Shown in pieces: positions 10,778-21,765 of a DNA stretch of 64,000 nucleotides; position 1 is the first letter of the stretch; each line of letters opens with the position of its first letter. The notes under the pieces were generated by a model, which was given only the letters and a program-made list of their open reading frames with translations, made no database searches and was not told the origin of the DNA. The translations under genes and the position numbers were made by a program. Origin of the DNA: Plotosus lineatus (Eukaryota; Chordata; Actinopteri; Siluriformes; Plotosidae); contig CM045729.1 of NCBI GenBank assembly GCA_024760905.1, positions 46,140,080 through 46,204,079 of the forward strand, in the 5' to 3' direction.

Positions 10778-11807
10778 TAATATTTGTCTTGATGTTCCAA
10801 AAGCAACTCAATGCTTAAACATGTTTTCCTTATCGATGGTGCTCTACTCGCAAGGCGCTTTGCTGTACGTACTTCTGATTTTGGAGGCAGGGATTGAGAG
10901 GGTGAATTTTGGCTGGAAGGAGGATGAGAGACGGATGTGAGTGAATCATATTTCTTGATGAATTGAATCGAGTCATGGGACAGGTGGAAAAATCTTGGCA
11001 TAGTCTGGCTGATCCAGAGTCACAGTCTGGAGCAAATCCCTTTTCTTTAGTGTTGCATGAAGCTCAGTGAAGATTTTAGAATCCTTTCTGCTGTTGTGAT
11101 CAGAAAAAAAAAATCCCCTATAAATCATCACTGCAGCTCTCAGAGGTTCTGTAAGTTGGGCCACAGTTCCTTTTCCGTTTATCAGCCACATAAAGTCATT
11201 TGCTGATGGAAATCAAGTCAGGGTTCTTTATTCTTTTTTTTATTTACGCATGATAACACTTACAGGCCATTAAGCACAAGTTAATTAAGTTGGTTATTAA
11301 GTAAATGGGCAGTTATGGCCATGCTGTTTGAGCACATTGGTCCATGCACATTTATACTTTTCTCTTGTGTGTAACCGTTGTAAACTTTCTATTCTTCCCT
11401 TTTTATAATGTGCTTTTTATTCTTGCTTTTCCTCTCAGTGGAAACTCAGTTGGAAATTAAATCTGGCAAACTGATCTGCCCAGGACCTGAGGACATTATT
11501 AATGCATGTTCGGCATCATATTCAGTTTGCTCAAAAAAAATTTCATATATAAAAATATTAAATAAATATAGGATGTATAAAAAATACTTAAGTATGAGCT
11601 AAGACATTAAGGTTCCTTTCCCCTAATTCATATAGCATTTAATGTTTTCCCTTTCTGTGATGGAGTTAATGATGTTTACAAATTAGTAAGAAAGCTGAAT
11701 ATTAAAACATTAATTCAGCATTTTAATTAAACATTAAAATTCATCTGGAGGAAAAAAGGCAGTGGCCTATTTTTTAATGAGAAAAGCAAGATCCCTGTGC
11801 TCTATGA
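10778..11807. other. Intronic sequence, nothing recognised
   Basis: About 1 kb of unique AT-rich DNA. Short frames here show no recognisable domain. Confidence 0.5.
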
Positions 11808-11808
11808 T

Positions 11809-11811
<3 letters not shown>

Positions 11812-11865
<54 letters not shown>
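11812..11865. repeat. (CA)n microsatellite
   Basis: Uninterrupted CA run of about 54 bp. Confidence 0.95.
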
Positions 11866-11867
<2 letters not shown>

Positions 11868-13300
11868 CAATTCTGTCATGAATATCATATGCAGGTGTAA
11901 GACACATTGGTTACTCCATGAACATTGTAAGCAATAGGAATTTATATTCGCAAGAATAATAAAGATATGAATGATATATGGTATTGGAGGTATACAGATT
12001 ATTGTTTCCATGTCTCCCTGTTCCTAACTAGCGTGAAAACTTAACATCTACAAAGTCTAAATGATGAGGTGTTGTAAATTGACACAACATACTGTACCTA
12101 ATAATTATTTTTATCTTTAATGTGTACCAACTTCTGTCATAAAATTCTATTTTAATAGAAAGGAGATGCTGTTCTCTGTGATCCATGATGACCAGAGTTC
12201 AGGGTCTTCGCCCATTTTGAGTGCATAATCCGTGCAAATGTGACTGTTGGTGTCTGAATGGATTACACATTCACACAGATAATAAAAACAAGGTTTCTAT
12301 AATAATCACAATATTTCTTTGTCAGTCAGGCAAACAAAATCTGTGATATTTAAAAAAAACCTGATGAAAATTACCAGAACTTATTATAGATAAAGTCAAC
12401 ATAAGATTGCTTGTATCATCATCAGCAGCACTCACCATTGATTTTGCCTGCTAGGAGCACAAACATAGGTCATGTCCACTGTTGGCTACAGACAGATAGC
12501 TCAATAGACAATAGATGAATTTAGCAACTTTATTTAGCTTAGAGGGAAATTTACTTCTTTCAGCAGCACAGACTGTTAGAAATATACTACAGAAATGTAG
12601 CATTATAAATGAAACAAAATAGGACACAGCTCGGAACCTTGCGTACAGTCTGTGCAGTTCTGAAGGAATAAGTTACAACATCCTGATCACGTGGACATGA
12701 CCTGACCTCCTTCCTCTCTGTGGCTCTCCATTCCGACTGTGGAGTGGATGGATGGATAAAAAGAGATAGAGAAATAATGATTCTGTGCTTAAACAGAACT
12801 AATCTTTAAGAAAAGAAGAGTGGGTGTTAAAAAAAAAAAAGCAGAAAGCTGAGATGATGAAAGTCAGAATCAGTAATTTCACCCAAAAATAGTTTCGCAG
12901 GGCAGATTTTGTGCCTTACTTTAAATTACTTGTGTTTTACCAGAATTATATTCACCCTCAATTAATTTTATTTTGAGTTTGCGTGGTGTACAGCAGGGTC
13001 ATTTTTGTAGGCGTGTTGAATGCAGAAAGACGCTGTGCATGTCAAGTCTGTTACATAAAAAACCCACAACTATCTGTATTTTAAAACTTCCATGGAACAT
13101 CAGTACTTTTCAATAATATATGGAGGTCGTGATATATTAGTTACCATATACGAATGTACCAGCACACATCCTTTATCACTGCTGTTACATGTTGTTGACC
13201 TTCTGACTATTATCACACAGGTCGGACTGTTCTTAAGCAAATTGTTCCAAAAAAAAGTTTGTCTTTGTGATTAAAAAAAAAAAAAAAAAAGAGTCCATCA
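11866..13300. other. Intronic sequence, nothing recognised
   Basis: About 1.4 kb of unique AT-rich DNA with a poly(A) run near 13273-13290. No coding or repeat motif is identified. Confidence 0.5.
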
Positions 13301-14095
13301 ATTAATTCATTCATTTTCTACACCTCTTTATCCTAATAGCATTGTAAGGGATGCTGGAGCCTATCACAGGTGACGCTGGGTGAAGGCCGGGTACAACCTG
13401 CCAGTTCACCAGATGATTGCATGGACAACGCACACACAGCCATACAAGCTCAATCACACGCTCGCCTAGGGGCGATTTGGAGCAGCCAATTAGCCTAATA
13501 TGCCCAGAAAATACAGACTCCACAGAGAAATGCCCTCACCAAGCCCAGGATTCAAACCCAGGATGACCTTGCCATGAGGTGCATGTTAGGTTACTGAATC
13601 GGCCCACATGAATACTCCTCAAGAATTGATTCGTCTTTGTCAGCCAGAGCGCTCTGGTGCGAGTCATGAAAAAAGACAGCAGTCCACGTAAAACACAACA
13701 GTCTTTATTCACGAATCACCAACACACAATGATCGCGTACACATAAATACAGCTCTAAGTTGGTCCCCCCCACCCCACCCCACCCCAGGTGAGGAACTGG
13801 TTGAAGCTGGTTTGTCTAAGAGGGCTGGTGGTGGTCATCAGTACTTTTCCACAAGAAAAACACAAGTCCACAGTATAGGAGCAGCTGGACAATATCCAAA
13901 ATGAGATAAAAAGTTCCACTGAGCAAGGTCAGACAAGACACTGGCGTCTCAGAATATTCACAGTAGAAATTGCACCTGATTGTTGCAAACGTTTATCAAC
14001 CTGTAATTTTCCATAAAGTAAAAAACTTCATAGTGTGAGGATTCAGAACATTTTCCCTTCAGTGCATGTGCTATCCACCATACCGCCGTGCCGCC
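13301..14095 (-). repeat. SINE A copy interrupted by a DNA element
   Basis: The 3' part (13301-13586) reads on the minus strand CCTGGGTTTGAATCCTGGGC (box B-like), then the CTGGCAGGTTGTACCCGGCC body and an ATTC/GAAT tail. The missing head (GGCGGCACGGCGGTATGGTG and onward) reappears at 14062-14095. The two parts are separated by a 475-bp insertion that duplicates GTGCATGT. Confidence 0.85.
13587..14061. mobile_element. 475-bp non-autonomous element with 8-bp target duplication
   Basis: Flanked by GTGCATGT at 13579-13586 and 14062-14069, an exact 8-bp direct repeat. The left end (TAGGTTACTGAATCGG) and the complement of the right end (...TGTTCTGAATCC...) share only an imperfect T(T/A)CTGAATC core. 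An 8-bp duplication fits a hAT-type transposon (inference). No ORF is present. The interior has a C-rich run CCCCCCACCCCACCCC near 13765. Confidence 0.65.
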
Positions 14096-14710
14096 CCAGG
14101 CCAGGTATTCATATTCGGGTATTCGAGAAGTCAAATAGGTGCCACAGTGCGGAAATTAACCCGTGCCTGGGAGATTGAAGTGTCATAAACTCACTTTATT
14201 TATTTATTCACATTAACTCTAGCTTTGTTTAGTCACGTTGCTCTATTTTTTTCAGTCACACCGCCACCCCATAGTAAAACAAAGTTGTTTACCCGTAATT
14301 AAACCCAGATGAGATCCATCACCTAGTACTTGTTCTACCTGACTCCTCTCTGTCTGCAGCAGGTCTTTAATCACACTCTTACTGGTGTATATATAGTGAG
14401 AGCATTAACATTAAAGCTTAAATAACTGATATGGATTTCACTCACTGATGCACTCGATATTGAGGAAATTTTTCAGGTCTGCGATTTTTGTTTCGGTGGA
14501 AAATAGAAAGAATAAATTAAATGACTAGATAGCCTCGATTAGTATCTTAAAACTTATCTTGAGATCAAAATGAGACCCGGTTATTTTCAAATTGTTGATT
14601 ATTTTCAAACTTGTGTTAGTTTATTAGGTTGTGAGATGGTTTCTTCTTTTTTTGAAATGAAAATTTTATTTTCAAAAATTATTTGCCCAACATATTGATA
14701 CAGGTGTAAC
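14096..14710. other. Intronic sequence, nothing recognised
   Basis: About 600 bp of AT-rich DNA with no feature I can name. Confidence 0.5.
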
Positions 14711-15526
14711 ATTCACTCATCCATTTTTTGAACCGCTTAATCCTAATTAGGGTCGTGGGGAGACCGGTGGCAAAGGAAAAGCTCTCAGTTTACCAGTTGA
14801 TCTACATTCCAACCCTCACCTGTGGTCACGAGCGTTGGGTAGTGACCGAAAGAACAAGATCGTGGATACAAGCGGCTGAAATGAGCTTCTTTTGCCAGGT
14901 GGCGGGGCCCTCCCTTAGGGATAAGGTGAGAAGCTCTACCATCTGGGGAGAGCTCAGAGTAGCACCACTGCTCCTCCCCATTGAGAGGAGCCAGTTGAGG
15001 TAGCTCGGGCATCTGTTCAGAATGCCTCCCAAACACTTCTCTAGTGTGGTGTTTCAGGTATGTCCAACTTGGAAGAGACCCTGGGTCAACCTAGAACACG
15101 CTGGAGGAACTTTGTCTCTCGGCTTGTCTGAGAACGCCTCAGTGTCCCCCGGAAGAGCTGGAGGAAGTGGCTGGGGAGAGGGACGTCTGAACCGCTTTGC
15201 TTAGCTTGCTGTCCCCATAACCCGAACACGGAAGAAGTGGCAGAAGATGGTGATGATGATGATGGGAGGCCAGGCCATCACAGGGCCAACACTCACACAG
15301 CCATTAATAGTTGCACTCACACCTAGGGGTGATTTGGAACAGCCAATTAACTTACTGTGCATACTTTTGGACTGTGGGAGGAAACTGGAGTACTTGGAGG
15401 AAACCCATGCAAGGACAGGGGGAACTCCCGTGCAAATTCCACCCAGAAATGCCTGAGCTGAGAATCGAACCTAGGACCTTTTTGCTGTGAGGCAGACGTG
15501 CTAACCCAAACGCCACCGTAACGCCA
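14711..15526 (-). repeat. SINE A copy interrupted by a LINE 3' end
   Basis: The SINE 3' end lies at 14711-14769 (complement of ...GACCCTAATTAGGATTAAGC...). The remainder, including the tRNA-like head (complement of GGCGTTACGGTGGCGTTTGG), lies at 15266-15526. About 50 bp of the SINE middle are missing at the junction. Confidence 0.75.
14771..15265 (+). pseudogene. Non-LTR retrotransposon 3' end (RT C-terminal region)
   Basis: Translated around 14780-15003 it gives LSVYQLIYIPTLTCGHERWV, then TERTRSWIQAAEMSFF and SLRDKVRSSTIW, and after a stop the trace ...LGHLFRMPPKHF.... This is the conserved C-terminal, post-reverse-transcriptase region of a LINE abundant in fish. It ends in a (GATGAT)n-type 3' tail at about 15248-15265, which marks the true 3' end. 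It is 5' truncated, as usual for non-LTR insertions, with stops and frameshifts. It is the same LINE type as the 5' fragment at 3545-4220. Confidence 0.8.
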
Positions 15527-15529
15527 CAT

Positions 15530-15944
15530 GTGCAACACCTTATCATACCTGTTTGAGAGGTGATGTTCGGCTGCTGTTTTTATGACATGACCCATACTGT
15601 CATTAATATCATTGGAGTGTGTCATGCTGTATGTGTGTAGGAATCACTGTGCATGTGTGTGCAGGTTTTTTTTTTGTTTTTTTTTTAATGAACAAGGCTG
15701 ATATTCTGTTTACAGTCGGGTGTTTGGTGAAGCAGTTTGAATTTAGTGCGAATAAGAAATGACCTCCATGTGCTGAAGAGATACAGTTGGGATCGTGAGG
15801 CGCTCAATGACGCAATGATGATGCATGTTATCTGAGTGGCATATTTAATGTCATCCACCCATCCCTAAAGGCACTTGCATACAGAGCTGCTAGGGGTGCA
15901 TGGATAGAACAGTGATGGTTCACTGTTATCTCAGTCTGATTCAG
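15530..15944. other. Intronic sequence, nothing recognised
   Basis: About 415 bp of unique DNA before the (CT)n tract, with T-rich runs at 15667-15688. Confidence 0.5.
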
Positions 15945-15949
15945 TCTCG

Positions 15950-15989
<40 letters not shown>

Positions 15990-15990
15990 G
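15945..15990 (+). promoter_or_regulatory. Splice acceptor with (CT)n microsatellite as polypyrimidine tract
   Basis: CTCGCTCTCG then about 16 CT repeats end in CTCACAG immediately before the exon at 15991. The tract is an almost perfect dinucleotide microsatellite, not a mixed pyrimidine run. Confidence 0.85.
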
Positions 15991-16107
15991 GTTTGGAAAA
16001 AAGAAGGAAGAGAAGAGTAAAGGTGAGAACAAGACAAGCACACCGAAGCAGACACCAGAAATGCTGAGTGAGGAAGAGTTGGAGAGGATGAAAGAAGAGA
16101 GGGAGAG
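15991..16107 (+). CDS. pard3b: PAR-3 family polarity protein, internal exon 1 of 3 seen (Lys/Glu-rich segment)
   Basis: Internal coding exon of 117 nt between an AG at 15989-15990 and the donor GTGAG at 16108. It begins with the last base of a split codon and ends two bases into an Arg codon (phase 2). The peptide opens FGKKKEEK and ends SEEELERMKEERER, a charged helix likely to form coiled coil. PAR-3 proteins scaffold PAR-6/aPKC and junction components at the apical cortex; this stretch lies C-terminal to the three PDZ domains in the family. The codon split at its 3' edge is completed by the G opening the exon at 20152, giving a continuous ERERIEAKHQELR. The pyrimidine tract of its acceptor is a (CT)n microsatellite. 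Family assignment is from recognition of the FGK...EEERxRMKxERER pattern. PARD3 rather than PARD3B remains possible. Confidence 0.8.
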
Positions 16108-16110
16108 GTG

Positions 16111-16773
16111 AGAACACCTGTGCTAGAGCTTTTAGTTGTTTCCTCCCACTGCTCTTCAGGTTTCTCGCACTGTTTCCGAATATTGATCTGAGTGTTGAAA
16201 TTATGGCAGTGTTTGCAATCTTCTTAAAACACTGTCGTGCCACGAGCACGTTTTAATTCTGCAATATATTACATTCTCTTGATGTAAATTCCTAAAAATA
16301 ACTCGTTCTCTTCTATTAGAATTTACATGGAGTTGTTTTTAAGGGGAATTAAACCACGATTATTTTTCATTCACACTCGCAAGCAACAAAGGGACAGACA
16401 CCAATTCATTTTCTGTGCAACTTATAAACATGCAGTCACAATTTCAGCGAGAGTGGCAAGCATTTAAAATTAAATTCCCCCATAAGTAAACATTCTGCGC
16501 AAATTCATACAACTGAAATCTGAATGATTGTAGAAATTTTCAAACTTTCTGTGTTCTGTCCACCCCAACACTACTTGCCAAAAAAATCTACTCTCACGTG
16601 TGGGATGCCCAGAATGTTAACACGTTTAACTACAGTTTCTCCTCCTCCTTTTTTTTTTTTTTTTGAACAATAACAGATGTTCTAGTTTTGATGTAGTCAT
16701 GGAAATCAAGCTATCCTGACCCAGGTGCAGCAAAACAGGCCAAAACCACAATACTGTATTCCCACCCCGATGT
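16111..16773. other. Intronic sequence, nothing recognised
   Basis: About 660 bp following the donor, with a T run at about 16650-16664. Confidence 0.5.
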
Positions 16774-17120
16774 TTTATTCATTCATTCATTTTTTGAACT
16801 GCTTAATCCTAATTAAGGTCATACGGAGGCTGGAACTCATCTCAGCTAACGCTGGCCGAGGGCAGAGTACATCTTGTTCAGCTCTCCAGGCCATCACAAG
16901 GCAGAAATACGCTGATGACGATGCAGCCTACTCTTGGCAGAAGTCAATAATGGTTCTTTTACATGAATCTCACCATAAACAGTGATAGACATGGCCATTT
17001 TTTGATAACCCAGTTAGTTGCACTGGGGCAACAGCAGTGACAACCCGTTGGTAATGGGGCTTGAACCACGACCTTGAACAGTAGATCCTTACCACCCTAC
17101 CACCGTGCCACCACTGCCCC
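16774..17120 (-). repeat. SINE C copy (tail type 1)
   Basis: Minus-strand order: head GGGGCAGTGGTGGCACGGTG, box B-like GTGGTTCAAGCCCC, ACTGGGTTATCAAAAAATGG, GTAAAAGAACCATTATTGAC, CATCGTCATCAGCGTATTTC, then TTAATTAGGATTAAGCAGTT and a (GAAT)n tail at 16774-16790. Full length, about 347 bp. Confidence 0.85.
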
Positions 17121-17176
17121 AATTTTTACAGATAGGACACTTGTAAGCTGGAATACACCGTTTTCCTTTTAAAGTA

Positions 17177-17477
17177 AAGTCCGTTGGGCTTTTTACACCC
17201 GAGCCTACTGGCTCATCGGACTGGTGCTTATCCCCAAATTCTGTAGTGTGAAGCGTCTAGGAGTACAACTCCTCCTGGATGGATGTTAGTCCATCGCAGG
17301 TTACCTTCCCAGTATATTTTTACTGGTACCCATTTATACTGCTGGGTGAACAGAGGCACACTTGTGGTTAAGACCTTGCCCAGGGGTCTTAGCACAGTGG
17401 GGGTCTCACTGGGATTTGAACACACAACCTCACGATCATGAGCCCAGCACCCTAACCACTACACCACCGGCCCCACA
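17177..17477 (-). repeat. SINE B copy, near full length
   Basis: The minus-strand head GGGGCCGGTGGTGTAGTGGT is box A-like and TGTTCAAATCCCAGTG is box B-like. ACCCAGCAGTATAAATGGGT lies in the body and GGGTGTAAAAAGCCCAACGG at the 3' end. Its 5' flank (17478-17542) is identical to that of the copy at 30309-30623. Confidence 0.85.
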
Positions 17478-17699
17478 GTGTTCAATGGATAGGATGGTTA
17501 ATTACACTTGATTGAGTTTTAACCATTTCATTGATACTGATTATTGACACAGTAGCCTTCTGGCCTGACCAAATGATCTTTAGCAAACCATAGATGTCTA
17601 GCATTGTTGTTGGACAATGAGCATTGTCATTAACATTGGTCAATGAGAGAGGTATTCTGTTGGTTAGATGTTTTTTTTTGTTTTGTTTTGTGTTTATGC

Positions 17700-18640
17700 A
17701 TTGTCCTAACCTCAGCATTAGCAGCTGGGCCACCAGTCACTTGGTGGGATGCTGACGTTGAGCACTGAGGAAGGTGTTGACTTCACATTTGAATTTTTGC
17801 CTGTCATGTGTGGTCACAGTTTCTTCAGGGAGACTATTCCACAATCTTAGTGCGGCTGGAAGAAAAGACCTCAGGTGGCTTGTTGTTGATGAGCGGGGGC
17901 ATTCTAGTGTTGCTGGGTGCTGAGCACTAGACTGTCTGGTAACACGTCCTGCTGGTTTAGGCTGAGGGAGTAGGGCATTTAGTGGGGCAGGGGCTTCTTT
18001 GTGGTACATACGGTGGAGCAGTGTTAGTGCTCCTACATTTCTACGTTGTTCCTGAGGCTGAATTTGCATTGAATCCAGGTCACCTGGCTTAGATCCTATT
18101 ATTTTAATAGCTCTACTTTGTATGGTATCAAGCCATGATAATGATGGAGGAGAGGCACCCATCCAGACCGATGAGGCATATTCCATCCTGGACCTCACCA
18201 TACTCTTATATATCATAGCGCTCTGGTCAGGATTCAGTTACCTGGACACTCTTCTCAGGAGTCCCAAGTGACAGCCAGCATCTTTAGCCATCTTTTTCAC
18301 GATGTGGGTCCATGTGAGGTCCTTGCGTCTGGTAATTCCTAGTAACTCCACTTCATCCACCTCTTCTAGGATGGCGTCCAAGAAATGGAGGTTGGGGTGG
18401 TTCCCTTCTGCATCTTTCAGTCGACTGACTGTGATGCTTGTGCACTTTGCAGCTCCGAAGAGGACATTCCATTTAGTTGCCCATTTCTGGATTTCTTGCA
18501 GGTCTTCATTTAAGCTTTTAGCTGCTGTGGCTCTGTGTTTCCTATCTTTAATGATGCTTAGAACTGAGGAGTCATCTGCATATAGGATAGCTTTGTTCTT
18601 AATTATGTCAGTAAAATCGGAGAACCTGTATAATCGGGTG
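17700..18640 (-). pseudogene. Non-LTR retrotransposon fragment: RT palm to C-terminus
   Basis: The minus-strand frame from about 18635 contains the reverse-transcriptase catalytic motif LYADDSSVLS (YADD at about 18567-18584), followed by LNEDLQEIQKWATKWNVLF and ELLGITRRKDLTWT. After an in-frame stop near 18237 comes a 159-codon stretch (17737-18216) with YKSMVRSRMEYASSVW, RRNVGALTLLHRMYH, LRSFLPAALRLWNSLPE and the end KFKCEVNTFLSAQRQ. This is a different LINE lineage from the RTE copies at 49.7 and 60.3 kb. The 5' portion is absent. The clade was not determined. Confidence 0.85.
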
Positions 18641-18869
18641 TAAAAAACCCAACAGACTTCTGAAAGTCTTGTAATATTTCACCAGAAAAGTCAAATAAAA
18701 ATGATATTCAATAAAAACTGAACCCGATATTATAACACCGATTTTAAAAGTGAAACTGATTGTTCCTCTGGGTTCCTTTAAGGCCTTTTAGACTATTGGT
18801 CTTCAAGCCATATTTGTTGATCAGCCACTTCTGGAGAGGGCAACAATCAGCTTAGCTATCCTCTATCAG
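18641..18869. other. Intronic sequence including a SINE B-like 3' tail
   Basis: CGGGTGTAAAAAACCCAACA at about 18636-18655 resembles the SINE B 3' tail read on the + strand and abuts the LINE fragment. The rest is unremarkable. Confidence 0.45.
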
Positions 18870-19312
18870 TCTGAATGTGAATTGGTGGAGTGGTATATCG
18901 AACCCAATTTGAAAGCTTTTCCAACCTGATGAGAATTCACAACTCTTTTTTTTCTGTCTGAAGTCCTAATAAGCCTCATTTGTTTCATGCCATGGTGCAC
19001 TTTAATAAAGATATCTTGTGAAAGTCGGACTGTGTGTGTGCCTCCAATCAGCTCCCGATTGTCATCCCTTTTATTGAAAACTTCTGACTCTAATTGCACC
19101 TTCAAATTAACAACTAATCCTAGAGATTCACATACTTTTGCTAGTTGCAGGTATGTATAGGATCATTTTTCTCAAAAAAAAAGAAAAAAAAAAAGACTAT
19201 GATATAATCTGTCTCATTTTATATGGTTCCCTTTATCTACTCTCAGATCTGTGGAAAAATCTGATGTTAAAACGTAGAACAGTGTAAAGGGGTTGTAAAT
19301 TTTCAAGCACCA
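18870..19312. repeat. Tc1-type or related DNA-transposon remnant, right end
   Basis: The 3' part, with GAGATTCACATACTTTTGCT, GGATCATTTTTCTCAAAAAA, GTCTCATTTTATATGGTTCC and the terminal TTTTCAAGCACCAC, is a known fish transposon-end arrangement (complement GTGGTGCTTGAAA...). The matching left end was not found. Confidence 0.5.
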
Positions 19313-20146
19313 CGATATATATATGACACCTTCGGGTTCGGACTCCATGTTTATTTTTTCCACTGTTCTATTTTAGTGATTTATCTAACAGCCAGAGCAG
19401 CTACATACATGATTTTTTTCTAACTTGAGGAATGTAATTATTTAAATACATGTTTTCGAAAGCATTGGTACCTCAAATATTGGAAGATATTGTCCTCATT
19501 ATTAATAAAAGATTAAAACTCTTCCAGGATGTGTAACCGTGGAAGAATAATAGTCACAGTATAGAGGTAAATTATTGAATAGCTATATTTCAGCTGGCTA
19601 TTTTGAAAGAATCAAGAACTATTAGAATACTCCGTAATCAAACTGTAATAAGAAAGCAGAATAAAATCAACAAAAATCTTATGAGATCTCTTGCTTGGTT
19701 GTTTGAAACCTGCAAGCAGAGACTCAAGAAATAAATTAATTTTGTTGAATCAACAGAGATTTTTAATATTATTCTGTGTTGTGTTTTCTGAGGCTTATGG
19801 TGAGTCAAGAGAAGCATGTCCTCCTCCTGTTTCCTTCCATATGGTCTAGTGTGGCCCAGAAGCTGTTTTTCTGTGTTTCTAGCCTTCTCTGGCTTGAGAA
19901 AGAGAAAAATATCAGAACTGTTGCACCTTCTACATGAGAGTATTGATCACGTCGCTAGTTATGCTATAAGTCAGAGTTCTGTAAGCAAAGTCATCAAGAA
20001 TAAATAACAAGCTGACGTATCATGGGCAGTAAAATGAGTTCCACTCAGTAAACTCCAGTAAGGCCACATGCCTTTAATGAGTGTGTTTGTGCAGAAACTG
20101 ATCCTGTGTTTCTGTTTATATTTGCACATTTCTGGATACTCTGTTC
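19313..20146. other. Intronic sequence, nothing recognised
   Basis: About 830 bp of AT-rich DNA immediately upstream of the exon 2 acceptor. Confidence 0.5.
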
Positions 20147-20151
20147 ACCAG

Positions 20152-20433
20152 GATTGAAGCAAAGCACCAGGAGCTGAGAGATCGACAGGCTCGAGACCGT
20201 TTTGTTCCTGCAGATGTAGAAGATGACGAAGCGGACCCCAACTATGCTCAAATCAATGCATTCAGAGGACGCCCATCTCCATCTCAGTCCCCATACGGGA
20301 CTCGCAGTCCATCACCTCAGAGAGCAACTCACCCAACCAATCACAGCCGAGAACCATCAACTGAAGATCCACTCGATAGTCTTTATGCTAAGATCAACAA
20401 GCCTAAAGGCCCAACTCCACATGGTGCTGACAG
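20152..20433 (+). CDS. pard3b: PAR-3 family polarity protein, internal exon 2 of 3 seen
   Basis: Coding exon of 282 nt, acceptor CACCAG at 20146-20151, donor GTAAGAA at 20434. It enters in phase 2 and leaves in phase 2, so it is not a multiple-of-three frame disruptor with its neighbours. The translation starts IEAKHQELRDRQARDR, continuing the charged helix of the previous exon. It then has a Pro/Ser-rich linker with DPNYAQINAF and RSPSPQ, and ends with DSLYAKINKPKG, a Tyr-containing motif characteristic of PAR-3 C-terminal regions. No stop codon interrupts the frame. The low-complexity Ser/Pro linker is likely disordered and carries several Ser-Pro sites that could be phosphorylated (inference). 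Its downstream partner is the exon at about 46.3 kb, across a 25.8-kb intron. Confidence 0.85.
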
Positions 20434-20689
20434 GTAAGAAGCACACACCACACAGAGTACATAGAGTCTTAACTACCTCTGTACTTACAAGTTTATATAC
20501 AACTTAGCCAAATACATTTAAACTTCTTGAAAATTTCCTGTCTTCACTTTGTTAGGGTCACTGATTTATTACAGGGTTTTCATCACGTTTCTAGTGCGAT
20601 GACGATTATATTCTCGATGTTAACATTTAGCATTGCCTTTAAATTGGGTTAAAGTGTTGCATTTATGTCCACATACATCTTTAAATAAG

Positions 20690-21330
20690 TTGTTGGAATT
20701 TTGGCCTTGAGACAGATCTAGTGTTCCTGAGCCAGGTTGGTCGGCCTGCTTGCTCACACACGCTGTTTTGGTTATACTTATGCATTTTCTGTTGGATTGA
20801 GGTCAGGGAATTATGATTGTGACTCCAATGCCTGAACTTTGTTGTCCTGGAGACATTTATCCACAACATTCGAAGTCTGCTAGTGGTCATTCGATAAGAT
20901 TAAATTGGCCCATTTGGAAGATCCATGTGAGACCAACCTTTAACTTCCTGGCTGATAACTGGATGATCTTTCAAAATGGCCACTTTCATTTCCTTCCTCG
21001 TGGTGCCACTTATTTTGGGGATAATATAACTTCTAGCTGCAGTAAAGCACTCCACAACATGATGCTGCCACCCACATGCTTCATCGTTGGAATGATGTTC
21101 GTCACCCTTGTTCTCCATGATGGTTATTATTTATGGCCAAACAGTTAGATTTTTTATTTTATCAGAGCATAGGACATGTCTCCAAAAAAAACCATGATTG
21201 TTCAACCCACATGTATGTGCATATAACTGTAATCTAGCTTTTTTTTTTAATGCTTTCGATGTAGGCTTTAAAAACCTCCAGTTACACATCCAGTAAAAAA
21301 AAAAAAAAAAAAACCCACATATTTTACAGA
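20690..21330 (-). pseudogene. Tc1-like transposase remnant
   Basis: The minus strand retains, in broken frames, the family's GGSIMLWS-type stretch (near 21055), QLSARKLKVGLTWIFQM (near 20920-20970) and PDLNPTEN (near 20782-20810). The last is the third catalytic-residue (Glu) motif of DD34E transposases. Many stops and frameshifts are present. It is a different subfamily from the complete element at 9.2-10.8 kb. Inverted ends were not identified. A poly(A) run sits at about 21296-21313. Confidence 0.72.
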
Positions 21331-21765
21331 TATTTTCACACATTCACAGTGTAGTTAAAAAAGCTATGTTGGGTTCAGGGGAAGCATGTGTTAGCTCTCA
21401 CCCTCGCCATTGGGGGAGGGGGTGAAAAAGCAAGCTTACCTTCTGTGCTTAAGGTTTGCATTTGAAGTATGATAGTTTGCCTCTTTTGGGATTGTTCATG
21501 AATTGTTCATTCTGTGTTATTAAATCGCAATACATGTGTAAAAGCAGCGTGTGTGTTGTGTATAACAAGGTATTTTTAAATCTTAGTCCTTTTGCCGGGT
21601 TTTGTGTGAACATGTATCTCAGGAGCTATTCTTACTACATGGCATAAGTATTATTAGTTATTAGGCATTTCCCCTGCATGAGCAATTCTTCAAGCAGAGT
21701 CATTAAAATGAGACAGAGGTATGGAACCACTGAGATTTCGCTGTTAGTGTTTGTAATGATTACTG
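21331..21765. other. Intronic sequence, nothing recognised
   Basis: About 435 bp of unique DNA. Confidence 0.5.

Larger units (their letters stand above)
1..15990 (+). other. Intron of the PAR-3 family gene, upstream part (5' end outside window)
   Basis: No host exon is recognisable in this stretch. It contains the transposon-derived and simple repeats listed separately. It ends at the AG of 15989-15990. At least 15,990 nt of this intron are present. The previous exon must end in phase 2 to match the exon at 15991. Confidence 0.6.
16108..20151 (+). other. Intron between PAR-3 family exons 1 and 2
   Basis: 4,044-nt GT-AG intron in phase 2. It holds SINEs at about 16.8-17.5 kb, a LINE reverse-transcriptase fragment at 17.7-18.6 kb and a DNA-transposon end near 19.3 kb. 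From 19,320 to 20,100 I see only AT-rich unique sequence. Confidence 0.8.
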
